DNA from: DATDIC01 sp963777625
GTDB taxonomy: Bacteria > Pseudomonadota > Alphaproteobacteria > Acetobacterales > Acetobacteraceae
DNA length: 64,000 nucleotides
Direction: 5' to 3'
NCBI GenBank assembly: GCA_963777625.1
Contig: CAVZRO010000021.1
Span: 1 to 64,000, forward strand
Below are positions 36,708 to 46,492 of the stretch, in pieces. The notes beneath the pieces were generated by a model. That model worked only from the letters and a program-made list of their open reading frames with translations. It ran no database searches and was not told the DNA's origin. Positions within the stretch are counted from its first letter, which is position 1; each line of letters opens with the position of its first letter. A program made the translations under genes and the position numbers.

Positions 36708-37487
36708 TTATCCGCGGCCGGCCCAGGGAACCAGCCGGCGGCGCGCGTTTTCCAGCGCGCCATCGACCAGGAAGCCGATGCAACCGATCGCGATGATATC
36801 GATGAACACGATGCTGGTCTGGCCGTACTGACTGGCATTCCATACCATCCAGCCAAGTCCGCTCGATGCGCCGATCATTTCGGCCGCCACGAGCGCACCG
36901 AATGCGTAACCGAAGCCGATGCGAATACCGGTCAGGATTTCCGGCAGGGCTGACGGCAGGATGACGAAGCGGGTCAGGCGGATCCCGTCGAGGCCGAGGG
37001 AGCGGGCACCCTGGACACGCTCGGCGCGCACGGCGCCGATCGACTGCGACGTGGTCAGCACGATCGGGATCAGCGCGGCGAGCATCAGCAGCAGGACCTT
37101 CGATCGCTCGCCGATCCCGAGCCAGCCGACGAGCAGGCCGAGAATTCCGAGTGGCGGAATGCAGCGAACGAACTCGAAGATCGGATCGAACAGCGCCTTG
37201 ACGAGCGCGTTGGTGGCGGTGAGGTAGCCGGTGGCGACGCCGATCCCGATCGCCAGGAGCATCCCGGCGGCGAGCCGAAGCAGGCTGACGAGCAGGCTGC
37301 CCCACAGGGACGCGTCACCGTAGCCGTTGACGGCGACATCAAGAAAATCCCGCAGGACCTGGCTGGGGGCAGGCAGTTCATAGGGCGCCATCAATCCGGC
37401 CATCGTGACGGCCTGCCAGGCGGCCAGACCCGCGCAAAGCGACAGGATGGAGCGCAGGGGCATCGCGCCTGGCATTCTGTGCAGCAT
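36708..37487 (-). CDS. NitT/TauT-type ABC permease (first)
   Basis: Inner-membrane permease of 259 aa with five to six helices. The EAA loop GARSLGLDGIRLTRFVILPSALPEI (quoted in part as TRFVILPSALPEI) marks the SsuC/TauC family. N-terminal helix LCAGLAAWQAVTMAGLM is followed by the usual LPAPSQVLRDF. It sits 15 bp after the binding-protein gene and is paralogous to the next permease. Confidence 0.86.
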   Translation of the reverse strand: MLHRMPGAMPLRSILSLCAGLAAWQAVTMAGLMAPYELPAPSQVLRDFLDVAVNGYGDASLWGSLLVSLLRLAAGMLLAIGIGVATGYLTATNALVKALFDPIFEFVRCIPPLGILGLLVGWLGIGERSKVLLLMLAALIPIVLTTSQSIGAVRAERVQGARSLGLDGIRLTRFVILPSALPEILTGIRIGFGYAFGALVAAEMIGASSGLGWMVWNASQYGQTSIVFIDIIAIGCIGFLVDGALENARRRLVPWAGRG

Positions 37488-37502
37488 CGATGACGCCGTC
37501 GG

Positions 37503-38549
37503 CTACTGAAGATATTGCGGATCGATGGTGCGCACGACCGCGTCCAGGGATGGCGTGGCCCGCACCTTGCCGCTTTCGTGCATCACCTGCCAGATGGACA
37601 TGAAAGCGTCGGCCAGGTGACCGGGGCGTTCCGGAACACCCAACCATTTGTCGCTGCGCGACTCTTCGGCCGTTGGGAACGTGTCTTCCGCGAGTTGCGC
37701 CAGCATCTGTTCGGCCGACGCGGCGCCCTGAAGACTGTAGATCGCCTGTGCTGCTTCCGCGGGATTGCCACGAATGAAACGGGCACCCTTATCCAGCGCG
37801 CGCACGACCGCGCGAATGACCTCCGGGTGCTGGTTGGCAAATTCGCTGCGCACGATCCACACGTCCCAGCCGGCGTTGTATTTGCCGTTGCTGTCCTTCA
37901 CGATCTGGCCGTCGGTGACCAGCTTGTGTCCGCCCATTGCAGCGAGGCGGGAGAACCAGGGATCCCAGATGTAGGCGCCCTGGATATCGTTCCGCTCCCA
38001 TGCGGCGGCCAGCGCCGGGGGATCGAGGTTGACCAGGGTCACATTCCCGGTCGGGACATTGTAGGTCTTGAGCGCACCGCGCAGCATGACATCGCCGGAG
38101 GTGCCGAGCGGGGTGGCGATGCGCTTGCCGACGAGGTCCTGCATCGACGCGATGCCTGGCTTCACGGCCAACCCTTCGCCGCCGGAAGGATCATCGGCCA
38201 TCATGAAGACCCTGACCGGCAACTGGTTGGCGATCAGCGCGACCGCGGCGGCGCCGTACAAGGCGATGTCGAGCGACCCGGACTGGAGCGCCGCGGTTTG
38301 CGCCGGTCCGGTTTCCAGCCGCATGAACGAGAGCTTTACATGCAGCGGGCGCAGTTCCTCGTCGAGAAATCCCTTTTGTAACGCCACGGAAAATGAAGCG
38401 GCGCAGATGCAGGATCCCTGGGTGATGCGTACCGCAAGATCGTCGGCGCGTGCCGGGGCGCCGCCGGGCACCAGCCCGGAGAGCGACAGAAGCCCCGCCA
38501 CGATCGCTGCCTTGACGCTTCGGCTCAGGGAAGCTGATTGGTTGCTCAT
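37503..38549 (-). CDS. Periplasmic substrate-binding protein of NitT/TauT type
   Basis: Binding protein of 348 aa with a signal peptide (KAAIVAGLLSLSGLVPGGAPARA, cleavage near ARA-DD). Family features include QKGFLDEEL, RLETGPAQTAALQSGSLDIALYG (quoted in part), and GKRIATPLGTSGDVMLRGAL, typical of TauA/SsuA-like proteins. Start ATG 38549 overlaps the ATPase stop by ATGA. The bound compound is unknown. Confidence 0.87.
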   Translation of the reverse strand: MSNQSASLSRSVKAAIVAGLLSLSGLVPGGAPARADDLAVRITQGSCICAASFSVALQKGFLDEELRPLHVKLSFMRLETGPAQTAALQSGSLDIALYGAAAVALIANQLPVRVFMMADDPSGGEGLAVKPGIASMQDLVGKRIATPLGTSGDVMLRGALKTYNVPTGNVTLVNLDPPALAAAWERNDIQGAYIWDPWFSRLAAMGGHKLVTDGQIVKDSNGKYNAGWDVWIVRSEFANQHPEVIRAVVRALDKGARFIRGNPAEAAQAIYSLQGAASAEQMLAQLAEDTFPTAEESRSDKWLGVPERPGHLADAFMSIWQVMHESGKVRATPSLDAVVRTIDPQYLQ

Positions 38550-39404
38550 TTCACGTCTCCGGTTTGCTGCGTGTTCGGGTTGGACATCAGCAAGGCCAGC
38601 AGGCGAGCCTGCGCCGCGACGAACGCGGTCGTGGTCTTGACCGCGGCGCCTTCTCCGGCCAGTGCGCGCTCGTTGTAATCGAGCCGTTCACGCGCGAGGA
38701 TGCGGCCTGGCCTTGGCGACATCACCAGCACCTCGGGTCCTGAGGTACACGGCCTCCTCCACGCTGTGCGTGATCAGGAAGAAGGTGCGCCGCGTCCTGC
38801 CCCAGATATCGAGCAGGAAGTCCTGCATGAGCTGGCGTTGCAGCGCGTCGAGCGCGCCGAGCGGTTCATCCAGCAGAAGTACCGGCGATTCCGCGGCGAG
38901 TGCGCGGGCGAGCGACACCCGCTGCTGCATGCCGCCGGAGATTTCATAGATTGCATGGGTCGCGTAGTCGGACAGGCCGACGAGATGCAGATAGGAGGCA
39001 ACGATCTCGCGGCACTGGCGACGCTTCAAACCACGGGCGCGCAGCGCCAGCCCGACATTGTCCTGCACGTCGAGCCAGGGCAGCAGCGCGGCGGTTTGCT
39101 GATGAACGACGGCACGGTCCGGCCCGGGCGCGCCGACCGGCTCGTCGTTCACCCTGACGCAGCCCGACGTGGGCGGGATAAAACCGGCGATGGCGTTCAA
39201 CAGCGTGGTTTTTCCGCAGCCTGATGGACCTATGACGCTGACGAATGCGCCGGCCGGCACGTCGAAGCTGATCTCGTTGATAGCATCGGCGACGCCGCCG
39301 GCTGTCTGGTAGGCGACGCCCAGCCGATCGATGGTCAGTCGAGCGCCCTGGCAGGACGCGCGTTCGACGATGGGTCGGGTGCAGTCGTGAACGGCCATCT
39401 CCAT
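38546..39404 (-). CDS. NitT/TauT-type ABC transporter ATPase, one frameshift
   Basis: ATPase component, 285 aa after repair. Walker A is IGPSGCGKTTLL, the signature EISGGMQQRVSLAR, Walker B VLLLDEPLGALD and the switch THSVEEAVYL. An extra G in the GGG at 38735-38737 breaks the frame after VYLRT; without it the protein continues EVLVMSPRPGRIL and reaches the stop at 38546, which overlaps the binding-protein start. It is the first gene of the operon, divergent from a LysR regulator. Confidence 0.9.
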
Positions 39405-39622
39405 GCGCGCGGTCCCAGCGGAGGTTTGCGGCGGCCCCGATCGTGGGGCCGTTCCATCTATCCTGCGCGGGGCCTGGTATCCCCCGTCATTCGCTGCACT
39501 GAAGTTCGGGGTTCCAGAAGTAAGAGCCCCGTCCGATGGGGAGCGGATGCAGTTGCACGCGGCACCGGAGCGCGCGATGTTCGGGTGGAAACGATGCGGA
39601 ACGAAGAAGCTCAGGACGCGCC
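39405..39622. promoter_or_regulatory. Divergent promoter region between ABC operon and LysR gene
   Basis: Non-coding gap of about 218 bp between two start codons facing away from each other. LysR regulators usually bind such a region at a T-N11-A box to control both genes. I cannot point to one box with confidence. Confidence 0.5.
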
Positions 39623-40573
39623 ATGCTCACCGGGCTGCAGGCTTATGACATCAAGTTGCTGAAGACATTTTCCGCGGTCGTGGATTCAGGAGGATTCACC
39701 GCCGCCCAGGGGCGGCTCGGGCGCAGCCTGAGTGCGATTTCCGGCGATGTGCAGGCTCTTGAGCTGCGGCTGGGCAGCCCACTGTGCCGACGGGGCAGGT
39801 CGGGATTCGCGCTGACCGACTATGGCCGGCAGATCTACGATGCCTGCCACCACCTGTTCGAAGCGGTGACGCGGTTCGAGTCGGAGGTCGAGTTGTCGTC
39901 GGAGCAGCTTGTCGGGCCGCTGCGCATCTCCGTCAACGAGGGGCAACTGACCGATCCGAGCTTTGTGCTGGCGGCGGCGCTGGGCCGCTTTCTTGACCGC
40001 CCGAAGAACCGCGTGCGGCCGAGCATCATGATCACGTCGTTCGAACGGACACTGGAGATGCTGATCAACAACGAGCTTGAGATCGGGTTTGGCTATTTCT
40101 TCAAGATGGAGCATCCGAATGTCGAGTTTCTGCCGCTGTACGTCGAGGTCAATCAGCTTTACTGCGGGAAAGGACACACGCTGTTCACCGCCAGTCCGCA
40201 GAGCCTGACGTGGGAGCGGATACGGCAATGCAAATTCGTCTGGCGGGGTGATCGCATTCGGGGGCATCACCCGTCGGTATTCGCCGGATCCGAGATCGAG
40301 ATAGGTTCGTCCGGCATGACGCCGGAGAGTCGCGCCTATCTGATTCTGTCGGGCCACTACCTGGGATACCTGGCGGAGCATCAGGCGGCGCGGTGGGTGC
40401 AGGCCGGGATGCTTCGGCCGCTGCTGCCGGACGTACTGGGCCTGGACGCGACCGCGCAGGCCGCGATCAAGAAGAACGCGAAGCTGCCTCGGCATGTGCG
40501 GACATTTCTGGCCGACTATTTTCTCGTGGCGCAGGAGAACGGCGTGCCGCCGCTGGCCACATTCCCGGAGTGA
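39623..40573 (+). CDS. LysR-family transcriptional regulator
   Basis: Regulator of 316 aa. The winged helix-turn-helix is at residues 5-65: LLKTFSAVVDSGGFTAAQGRLGRSLSAISGDVQALELRLG (quoted in part as SGGFTAAQGRLGRSLSAIS). The rest is the periplasmic-binding-like co-inducer domain (GPLRISVNEGQLTD, LEIGFGYFF, LILSGHYLGYLAEHQA). ATG 39623 follows CAGGA. Divergent to the NitT/TauT ABC operon, so it probably controls it in response to the transported compound. Confidence 0.88.
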   Translation: MLTGLQAYDIKLLKTFSAVVDSGGFTAAQGRLGRSLSAISGDVQALELRLGSPLCRRGRSGFALTDYGRQIYDACHHLFEAVTRFESEVELSSEQLVGPLRISVNEGQLTDPSFVLAAALGRFLDRPKNRVRPSIMITSFERTLEMLINNELEIGFGYFFKMEHPNVEFLPLYVEVNQLYCGKGHTLFTASPQSLTWERIRQCKFVWRGDRIRGHHPSVFAGSEIEIGSSGMTPESRAYLILSGHYLGYLAEHQAARWVQAGMLRPLLPDVLGLDATAQAAIKKNAKLPRHVRTFLADYFLVAQENGVPPLATFPE

Positions 40574-40661
40574 TGGCGAAGGGCGGCATCGGGATACCCA
40601 TAATCCCCTGACGGATCAGAGCCTCCGGAAAACCCCGTACGGTTCGAAACCATTCCAAAAA

Positions 40662-40699
40662 TCGATCGCAAGCCCTATAAGGGTTTTGCCATCGATCGA
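40662..40699. terminator. Hairpin between convergent LysR and pqiA genes
   Basis: Outer arms TCGATCG/CGATCGA enclose an inner imperfect stem around the loop ATA with one bulged T. It overlaps the last codons and the stop of pqiA and follows the LysR stop by 90 bp. No long T-run is present, so function as a bidirectional terminator is tentative. Confidence 0.35.
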
Positions 40700-42021
40700 C
40701 CACCGGCCCGCGCTGCATCCCACATCACCCGTGGATCAAACGACTCCGCGGCAAACATCGTGAGGATGACAACGCCGGCAAAAGCGACCGCCCCCAGCCC
40801 CGGATCGATCGTCACGACAGCGCCGAACTGCACCAATGCGATCAGGATCGATTCCATGAAGATGTCGATCATCGACCAGCGGCCGATCGTGTTCACGATG
40901 CGGTAGAGCACCGTCCGCTGCCGCAACTGCCATGCCGAGCCGGTCTGCGTCGTGACCAGCAGCAGGACCAGCCCGACAACCTTCAGGCAGGGCACCCCGA
41001 TACTGGCGAGAAACACCAGCAAGGCGAGCGGCCACAGGCCCGCGTCGAGCAATTCGCGCGCACCGCCGATGATCGTATGAGGGGCGCCGGAGCCGAGCTC
41101 GATGAAGGCCAGAACCGGCAACACGTTGGCAGGCACGTAGAGCAACGCCGCCGCTGCAACCAGGGCCCAGGTTCGTGAAACGCTGTTTGGTTTGCGCTCA
41201 TCCAACCGGGAGCCGCAGCGCGGACAATGCGAGGGTTGATACGCGGATTCATGCGACCCTGGCAGGCTCACCAAGCCGCAAATGTGGCAGGCGCACGCCC
41301 CAGCGGTCGGTCCTGTCGCGACGGCCGCCGCGTGATCAACCGGCGCGTCGCGCAGTCCGCGTCGCTCCATCTCCTCCCACACCGCTTGCCGATCCAGCAC
41401 CGCGTCCGCCGACACCAGGGCGATCATCAGCCCGATCAGCGAAAACACCGCGACGCCGATCTCGATATGCACCATGCTCGGCAGTTCGGCGTAGGCGACG
41501 AACACGCCCAGCAGAAATACGTCGATCATCGCCCATGGGCGGACCTGCTCAGCCCAACGGAACGCCGAGCGCAAATGCAACGGCGGACGCGCCATGCGCA
41601 GACCGGCCAGCACGTAGGTCAGCAAGCTCAGGCGCAGCAGCGGCGCGCCAACCGTCATGAACCCAACCACCAACGCCAGCTCCCATATCCCGTGCCGGCC
41701 AAATCCGAGCGGGCCGGACAGTACGGAAGCAGAGCGAAACATCCCCAGCGTGCTGACCGTCATCAGTGTTGTCGTGCAACTGATCAGCAACAGGCAGAGC
41801 GACGTCAGGTTCAGCGCCAATCCACGGCCCAGCGGGTCGTGCCGTGTCCGGCGCAGCACCGCGTCACAGCGGAGGCAGCGCGCCACGCCGCCGGGTCGCA
41901 TGGATGGTACCACCTGGAACTGCCCGCAGTCGCGGCATTCGCGCAGCCTGGGTGGTGTGATCGCGCCAGTCGCCGCGGCGGTCCGGTGGGGCTCGCCTGC
42001 CATCGTCGCCGCGCCGGGCAT
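40675..42021 (-). CDS. pqiA: PqiA-family membrane protein
   Basis: Inner-membrane protein of 448 aa, partner of the MCE protein PqiB in lipid transport between membranes. It has the duplicated PqiA layout: two zinc-ribbon-like modules (CRDCGQFQVV...RCLRCDAVL and CHICGLVSL...HCPRCGSRL), each followed by about four membrane helices. The second half includes RTWALVAAAALLYVPANVLPV and IGRWSMIDIFMESILIALVQFG (quoted in part). It is the last gene of the operon, 8 bp after pqiC. In E. coli pqiA is first. Confidence 0.9.
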   Translation of the reverse strand: MPGAATMAGEPHRTAAATGAITPPRLRECRDCGQFQVVPSMRPGGVARCLRCDAVLRRTRHDPLGRGLALNLTSLCLLLISCTTTLMTVSTLGMFRSASVLSGPLGFGRHGIWELALVVGFMTVGAPLLRLSLLTYVLAGLRMARPPLHLRSAFRWAEQVRPWAMIDVFLLGVFVAYAELPSMVHIEIGVAVFSLIGLMIALVSADAVLDRQAVWEEMERRGLRDAPVDHAAAVATGPTAGACACHICGLVSLPGSHESAYQPSHCPRCGSRLDERKPNSVSRTWALVAAAALLYVPANVLPVLAFIELGSGAPHTIIGGARELLDAGLWPLALLVFLASIGVPCLKVVGLVLLLVTTQTGSAWQLRQRTVLYRIVNTIGRWSMIDIFMESILIALVQFGAVVTIDPGLGAVAFAGVVILTMFAAESFDPRVMWDAARAGGRSMAKPL

Positions 42022-42029
42022 GGCGCCGC

Positions 42030-42614
42030 TCAGCGCGCGGCTCCGGGCCGACGCAGCATGTCGGCAATCAGGTCGGCGAGCTGGCCGAGTGCGATACTCG
42101 TGGCCCGTACCTCATCAGCGGTGGCGGGCGATGCGATCGGCACCGAGGTGCGAAGGTTGCGGGTCACCTCGCCACGGCTCGGCCTGGTGAATTCGACCGC
42201 GGCCTGCGCGTCGAAGACCAATGCACCGGACCGATCCTTGTCCATCCGCTGGATATTCACCTCGACCGTGGCGTTCTCCGGCGCCGAGATCGCACCGTTA
42301 CTGCTGATCACCGTCGTGCCCGGCAGGCGCTGGGTGAGATCCGCTGACAGCACCCGGCCGATCATTTGCGCGATCGGTTCGCCCCAGACGTCGTTTGCCA
42401 GCACGTCGAGCCGATAATCCTCCGACGAGCGCACAATTTCCGGCCGCTCCAGGTAACGGGCGACCGCGACCTGGTGCAGCACGACAATGTGCGGACCGCC
42501 AGGTTGCGACCTGCCAGGAACTGCCGCCATTGTGTAAAGTGACGGATTGGGCGACGTGCAGGCGGCCAAGCCGGCAGCCGCACCAGAGCAGAGCAGGAAT
42601 GTTCGCCGACGCAC
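42030..42614 (-). CDS. pqiC: PqiC-family outer-membrane lipoprotein
   Basis: Lipoprotein of 194 aa. The N-terminus MRRRTFLLCSGAAAGLAAC gives a lipobox LAAC with acylated Cys19. The mature domain includes SLYTMAAVPG, VVLHQVAVARYLERPEIV and DVLANDVWGEPIAQMIGRVL, typical of the ABC-type transport auxiliary lipoprotein/DUF330 family. In the Pqi system this protein receives the PqiB tube at the outer membrane. It lies between pqiB and pqiA with 6- and 8-bp gaps. Confidence 0.9.
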   Translation of the reverse strand: MRRRTFLLCSGAAAGLAACTSPNPSLYTMAAVPGRSQPGGPHIVVLHQVAVARYLERPEIVRSSEDYRLDVLANDVWGEPIAQMIGRVLSADLTQRLPGTTVISSNGAISAPENATVEVNIQRMDKDRSGALVFDAQAAVEFTRPSRGEVTRNLRTSVPIASPATADEVRATSIALGQLADLIADMLRRPGAAR

Positions 42615-42620
42615 GCTTTG

Positions 42621-44311
42621 CTACTCCGATCCGTTGTTGGTGCGGCCGCGGATCAGCGCTTCCGGATGGCGGTCGAGCAGATCAGCCAGCACCCGCAACG
42701 ATTGCACCATATCGCTGAGCTGCGCCATCATGTGGTCAAGGTCGCGATGGAATTTCGAGTCCTCGCCGTAGCCCCCATTGGTCGAGACCACCAGCTTGTT
42801 GGTGTTGGCGAGCATCGCCTGCAAGCTTGCCGTCATCGCCGGCAACTCGCGCAGCGCGGGTGTCGCCGCGGTATCGAGCCGCTTGATCAGAGCCTGCGTC
42901 GCGGCCATCGTCGCAGCCATGGACTGTAACGCCTGCTTGGTTTCCGGCCCCGCCGTCAGCGCGTTGGTGCTGACCAGCAGCGCGTTGAGGTTGTCTCCGA
43001 TCTGCTCGAACGGCATTTGATTCACCTTCGCCAGCAGGTCGGTGACCGACTGGCCGATGTCGGCAAACTGTCCGCCGACCGTGGGGACCACCATCACGCC
43101 GTCCTGCATCGAAATTGCCGCCGGAGGGGCATTCGGGAAGAAGTCGAGCGCAATCGTCATTGAGCCGGTCAGGAGATTGGAGCTGGCGATCTGGGCGCGC
43201 ATCCCATGCTTGACCAGGAACTCGGCGTTTTGCAGCGGCCCATGCTTGGCTGCCTCGGCGCTATTGGCGATGCGTTCCGGATCGATCTGGAATCGCACCG
43301 GGGTTCGGATCGTATCCGCCTTGGCGTCGTATTCGACAGACACCCCGGTGACCTCGCCGATGCGCAGGCCATGGAACGTCACCGGCGACCCGGGCGCGAG
43401 CCCCGCCACCGAGCCGGGGAAGTAACCCATGGCCAGCAACCGGCGGCGGTACGACGCATTCTCTGCTGATTCAAAGTCTGCGTAGAGCGGAAACACCTGA
43501 TTGGCCGTACTGACTGGTGTGGCGAGCGCTTCCTCCGTTGTATCGAACGCCACGCCACCCAACAGCAGGGCCTGGATGGATTCCATCTGAACCTTGACAC
43601 CGCCGCCGCCCAGCGTCACCGCCACACCGGAGGCGTTCCAGAACCGCGAACCTGCATGCACGTAGGTGTCGAACGGTGAACGAACGAAGACATGAATGGT
43701 CACGTCCTTTGCCATATCGCCGAGATCCCATCCGAGCACGGTGCCGACATTGATGCTGCGGAAGAACACGGGCGAGCCAACACTGACAGAGCCGACGCGG
43801 TCCGCGTGCAGCAGGAATGTACGGCCCGGCTGGTTGGAGGTGAGTACTGGGGATTCTCCAATCCGGTGAAGTGCAGCGATTTCTCGCCGCTCACTGAGGA
43901 CGGCAGCAGCTCGATATAAGATCCCGAAATCAGTGTATCGAGCCCCGATATGCGACCGGCGAAAAGACGCGGGGTCACGACCCAGAATTTCGCCTGGTTG
44001 GTGAGGAATGGAATTGCCTCCCGGCTCATTTGCGCCGTCACCAGCACGTGTGACGCATCCGGACTCAGCGCGACTTTGGTTACCAGACCGAGGTCCACAT
44101 CCTTGTGCTTGATGTGGGATTGCCCGGCCAGCAGCCCCTCACCGCTGTCGAAGGCAATGGTAATGGTCGGCCCCCGCTTGGACAGCGTATCCCACGCGAG
44201 CCAGCCGCCGATCAGGACGGTGACAATCGGGATCAGCCAGATCAGGGAGAAGCGGCCGCGCCGCGTGACGCGGGCGTGCGCCGGCGCGGTCGGCTGCAGG
44301 GCGGAGGACAT
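42621..44311 (-). CDS. pqiB: PqiB-like MCE-domain protein, one frameshift
   Basis: MCE-family protein, 563 aa after repair, forming a periplasmic tube for lipid movement. One membrane helix (LIWLIPIVTVLIGGWLAW) is followed by three MCE domains (ITIAFDSGEGLLAGQSHIKHK; VFFRSINVGTVLGWDL; VTFHGLRIGEVTGVSVEY). A missing G in the GGGG at 43849-43852 breaks the frame after LENP; adding it gives NPPVLTSNQPGRTFLLHADR. It starts at ATG 44311. The C-terminal 120 residues are helical, as expected for the tube-closing coils. Confidence 0.9.
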
Positions 44312-44741
44312 CAGGATCAATCCCTGTGAACGTACCGCGCCGTGATATCGACCGCACCGCCCCGGGTCTACCCGATTATGATTTCGCCACGTCGGCTGGC
44401 TCAGCCCCTTGGCGCGCAGATGGCGGTGCGGCAACGCGTCGGCGCATGTGCGGCCGACGTGCTGGGTCCGATCCCGGATCGCCCGGCTGACGGCAGTGCC
44501 GCGCCGCCGAGATCGTGTCGGCATTGCACAAGCTCAGGCCGCAGCAGAGATGCAGTCAGGCAGCTTGCTCGATGATCTCGCGCGGAAGAGGTCGCGGGGT
44601 CCATCATGCCAGGAGGTTGCACAGAGGGCGCGACAGTTGCCCAACTGAGAAGGCTGGCATCTCGCCAGCGGCATAACGATAGGTCCCACCACGAAACCTG
44701 GCACAGGTGCGTGTGCCGCCACCTGTGCTCGCCCCGTGTTT
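44312..44741. other. Intergenic region, no gene seen
   Basis: About 430 bp upstream of pqiB and downstream of the small orphan gene. It has open frames on both strands but none with family resemblance or a ribosome-binding site. It probably contains the pqi promoter. Confidence 0.4.
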
Positions 44742-45149
44742 CTAGGCAGCCTCCACGAAATTCACGATTGTCGTGACGTGACTACTCAGTTTCTTGAAAT
44801 TATTGAAATGCTCTTCATGCTCCTTATCCACCTTGTTCAAATATCCAAGCAGGGGCTTTTTTGCCTCAACTATCTTGCGATTTTCCGCTTTATCTTTCGG
44901 GTCAAGACCTAGATTGTCGCTTTCAATGTCATCTATATACGTCAATCGGGCGCCCTGGTATTTATCCCAGTTCTTTTGGTGCGCATCGAATTTCTCCTTG
45001 AGACTCTTTCTGGCTTGGTCAAACTCTTCCCACGACTTGCCCAAGGCGTAACCGGTGTTGATGATCGTCTTTGGAAACTCCGGAATTTTCCCTTTGGTGC
45101 CCAGGATTTTCATTGCAGCTTTGACTGCATCGGCCCAGGTGTTGGCCAT
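44742..45149 (-). CDS. Small helical protein, unknown function, low GC
   Basis: Protein of 135 aa, charged and predicted almost entirely alpha-helical (KSWEEFDQARKSLKEKFDAH, DPKDKAENRKIVEAKKPLL, KVDKEHEEHFNNFKKLS). There is no signal peptide or cysteine. GGAGGGG 6 bp upstream of ATG 45149 is a strong ribosome-binding site, so expression is credible. Its GC is clearly lower than the flanking operons, suggesting horizontal origin. I do not recognise the family. It stands alone between pqiB and the efflux operon. Confidence 0.65.
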   Translation of the reverse strand: MANTWADAVKAAMKILGTKGKIPEFPKTIINTGYALGKSWEEFDQARKSLKEKFDAHQKNWDKYQGARLTYIDDIESDNLGLDPKDKAENRKIVEAKKPLLGYLNKVDKEHEEHFNNFKKLSSHVTTIVNFVEAA

Positions 45150-45350
45150 TCTGAACCCCTCCGGTGACGTTCAATACCTTTGGGCGGAACCCGCAGGAAA
45201 ATTCATGGTAACTTAGCGGCAGAGGATTTCCAATGCGCATGGGCCAATCGCGGTTTTCGACAGCACGCATGCTAGCTAGTCCCACTTCCGGACTACGAAC
45301 GGCGGCGACGTCGCGGGAAATAGCGGAAAACCTACACCCTGCCGAGCCTA

Positions 45351-46283
45351 CTAATGTGCAACTTGACCAGATTCCTGGACGACGACAGTCGCGGTACGGC
45401 CGGTTACCAGACGCACGCCGGAGGGCACGTGATCAAGTGCGATCCGCACTGGCACGCGCTGCGCCAACCTCACCCAACTGAAGGTGGGATTCACATTGGC
45501 GAGCAAGTCGGCGCTGCCCTGTCGCTCCCGGTCTGCGATGCCGCCTGCAATGCTCTCGACATGGCCGTCTATCGTCGCACTCTCGCCAACCAGGTAAACG
45601 CGGACCGGATCACCGATCTTGATGCGCGGCAGTTTGGTTTCCTCGAAATACCCGTCCACATAGAAGCTATCGCTGTCAATCAGAGCGAAGAGCGGCTTCC
45701 CGGCATCGACGTAGTCACCCGGCCGCATGTCGAAATTGGTGACGAGCCCATTGACCGAGGCGCGCACTTCGGACCGAGCCAGATTGAGCGCGGCAACATC
45801 GCGGCTGGCGAGAGCTTGCTGGTACGCCGCTTCTGCCTCCGCTGCGGCGCTGCCGCGTTGTTGTTGCTGCTCCTCCGACACTGACAGAGCATTGAGCCGG
45901 TTATAGCGGCTCGCCTCACGTTCGGATTCCTGTGCGGCCGCCAGTTTGCTCTCGACAACGGCTTGCGCATCCCGAAGCGCTAACCGGAAACGAGCCGGGT
46001 CGAGACGGAACAGCACCTGGTCCTTCTTCACGGCCTGATTGTCATGCACCAGGACTTCGCTGACCAGGCCGGAGACATCGGCGGCGACCTGGACGACGTC
46101 GGCACGCACACGCCCGTCGCGAGTCCATGGCGCCTCAAGGTAATAGATCCAGAGCTGCCACCCGATGACCGCGGCAACGCCGACGACGATGGCAGTGACC
46201 ACCATGCGTCCAAGGAGCGAGCCGAACCTGTGGGCACCCGAGCTTACCGGGGCGCCGGGGCGGCTGTGAGCGAGAAACCTCAT
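45351..46283 (-). CDS. AaeA-like HlyD-family efflux adaptor
   Basis: Membrane-fusion protein of 310 aa for efflux of aromatic acids or similar compounds. One membrane helix (VTAIVVGVAAVIGWQLWIYY) is followed by APWTRDGRVRADVVQVAADVSG, the lipoyl half (VHDNQAVKKDQVLFRLDP), a short coiled coil and the barrel half (RPGDYVDAGKPLFALIDSDSFYVDGYFEETKL, quoted in part). APWTxDGxVRAxVVQVAxxVSG is typical of AaeA/EmrA-type adaptors. ATG 46283 overlaps the aaeX stop by ATGA. Confidence 0.88.
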   Translation of the reverse strand: MRFLAHSRPGAPVSSGAHRFGSLLGRMVVTAIVVGVAAVIGWQLWIYYLEAPWTRDGRVRADVVQVAADVSGLVSEVLVHDNQAVKKDQVLFRLDPARFRLALRDAQAVVESKLAAAQESEREASRYNRLNALSVSEEQQQQRGSAAAEAEAAYQQALASRDVAALNLARSEVRASVNGLVTNFDMRPGDYVDAGKPLFALIDSDSFYVDGYFEETKLPRIKIGDPVRVYLVGESATIDGHVESIAGGIADRERQGSADLLANVNPTFSWVRLAQRVPVRIALDHVPSGVRLVTGRTATVVVQESGQVAH

Positions 46284-46492
46284 TGTGGCCCCCAGCGTGT
46301 GGCAACGACGACCACGGCCCCCAGCACGATGACCAGCAAAGCCAGGTCGACCAGCGGCCGATGCCAGACGATACGATAAAAGCCGAACCATCGCAGCAAT
46401 CGCCGGAGCGCGGCGGTCAGCGGAAGCGCCACTCCGACCCATACCAGGAGTGGGGGAACGAAAACGCCATAGATGTTGAGCTCGCCGATCAT
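46280..46492 (-). CDS. AaeX-like DUF1656 membrane protein
   Basis: Protein of 70 aa with two membrane helices, starting MIGELNIYGVFVPPLLVWVGVAL (quoted in part as GELNIYGVFVPPLLVW), the signature of DUF1656/AaeX. It overlaps both neighbours by four bases (ATGA at 46489-46492 and 46280-46283), so translation is coupled. Its role in the efflux complex is not established. Confidence 0.88.
   Translation of the reverse strand: MIGELNIYGVFVPPLLVWVGVALPLTAALRRLLRWFGFYRIVWHRPLVDLALLVIVLGAVVVVATRWGPQ

Noticed and set aside
40641..40660. Possible tRNA T-arm (GGTTCGAAACC)
   Set aside because: No matching acceptor stem, D-arm or anticodon arm upstream.
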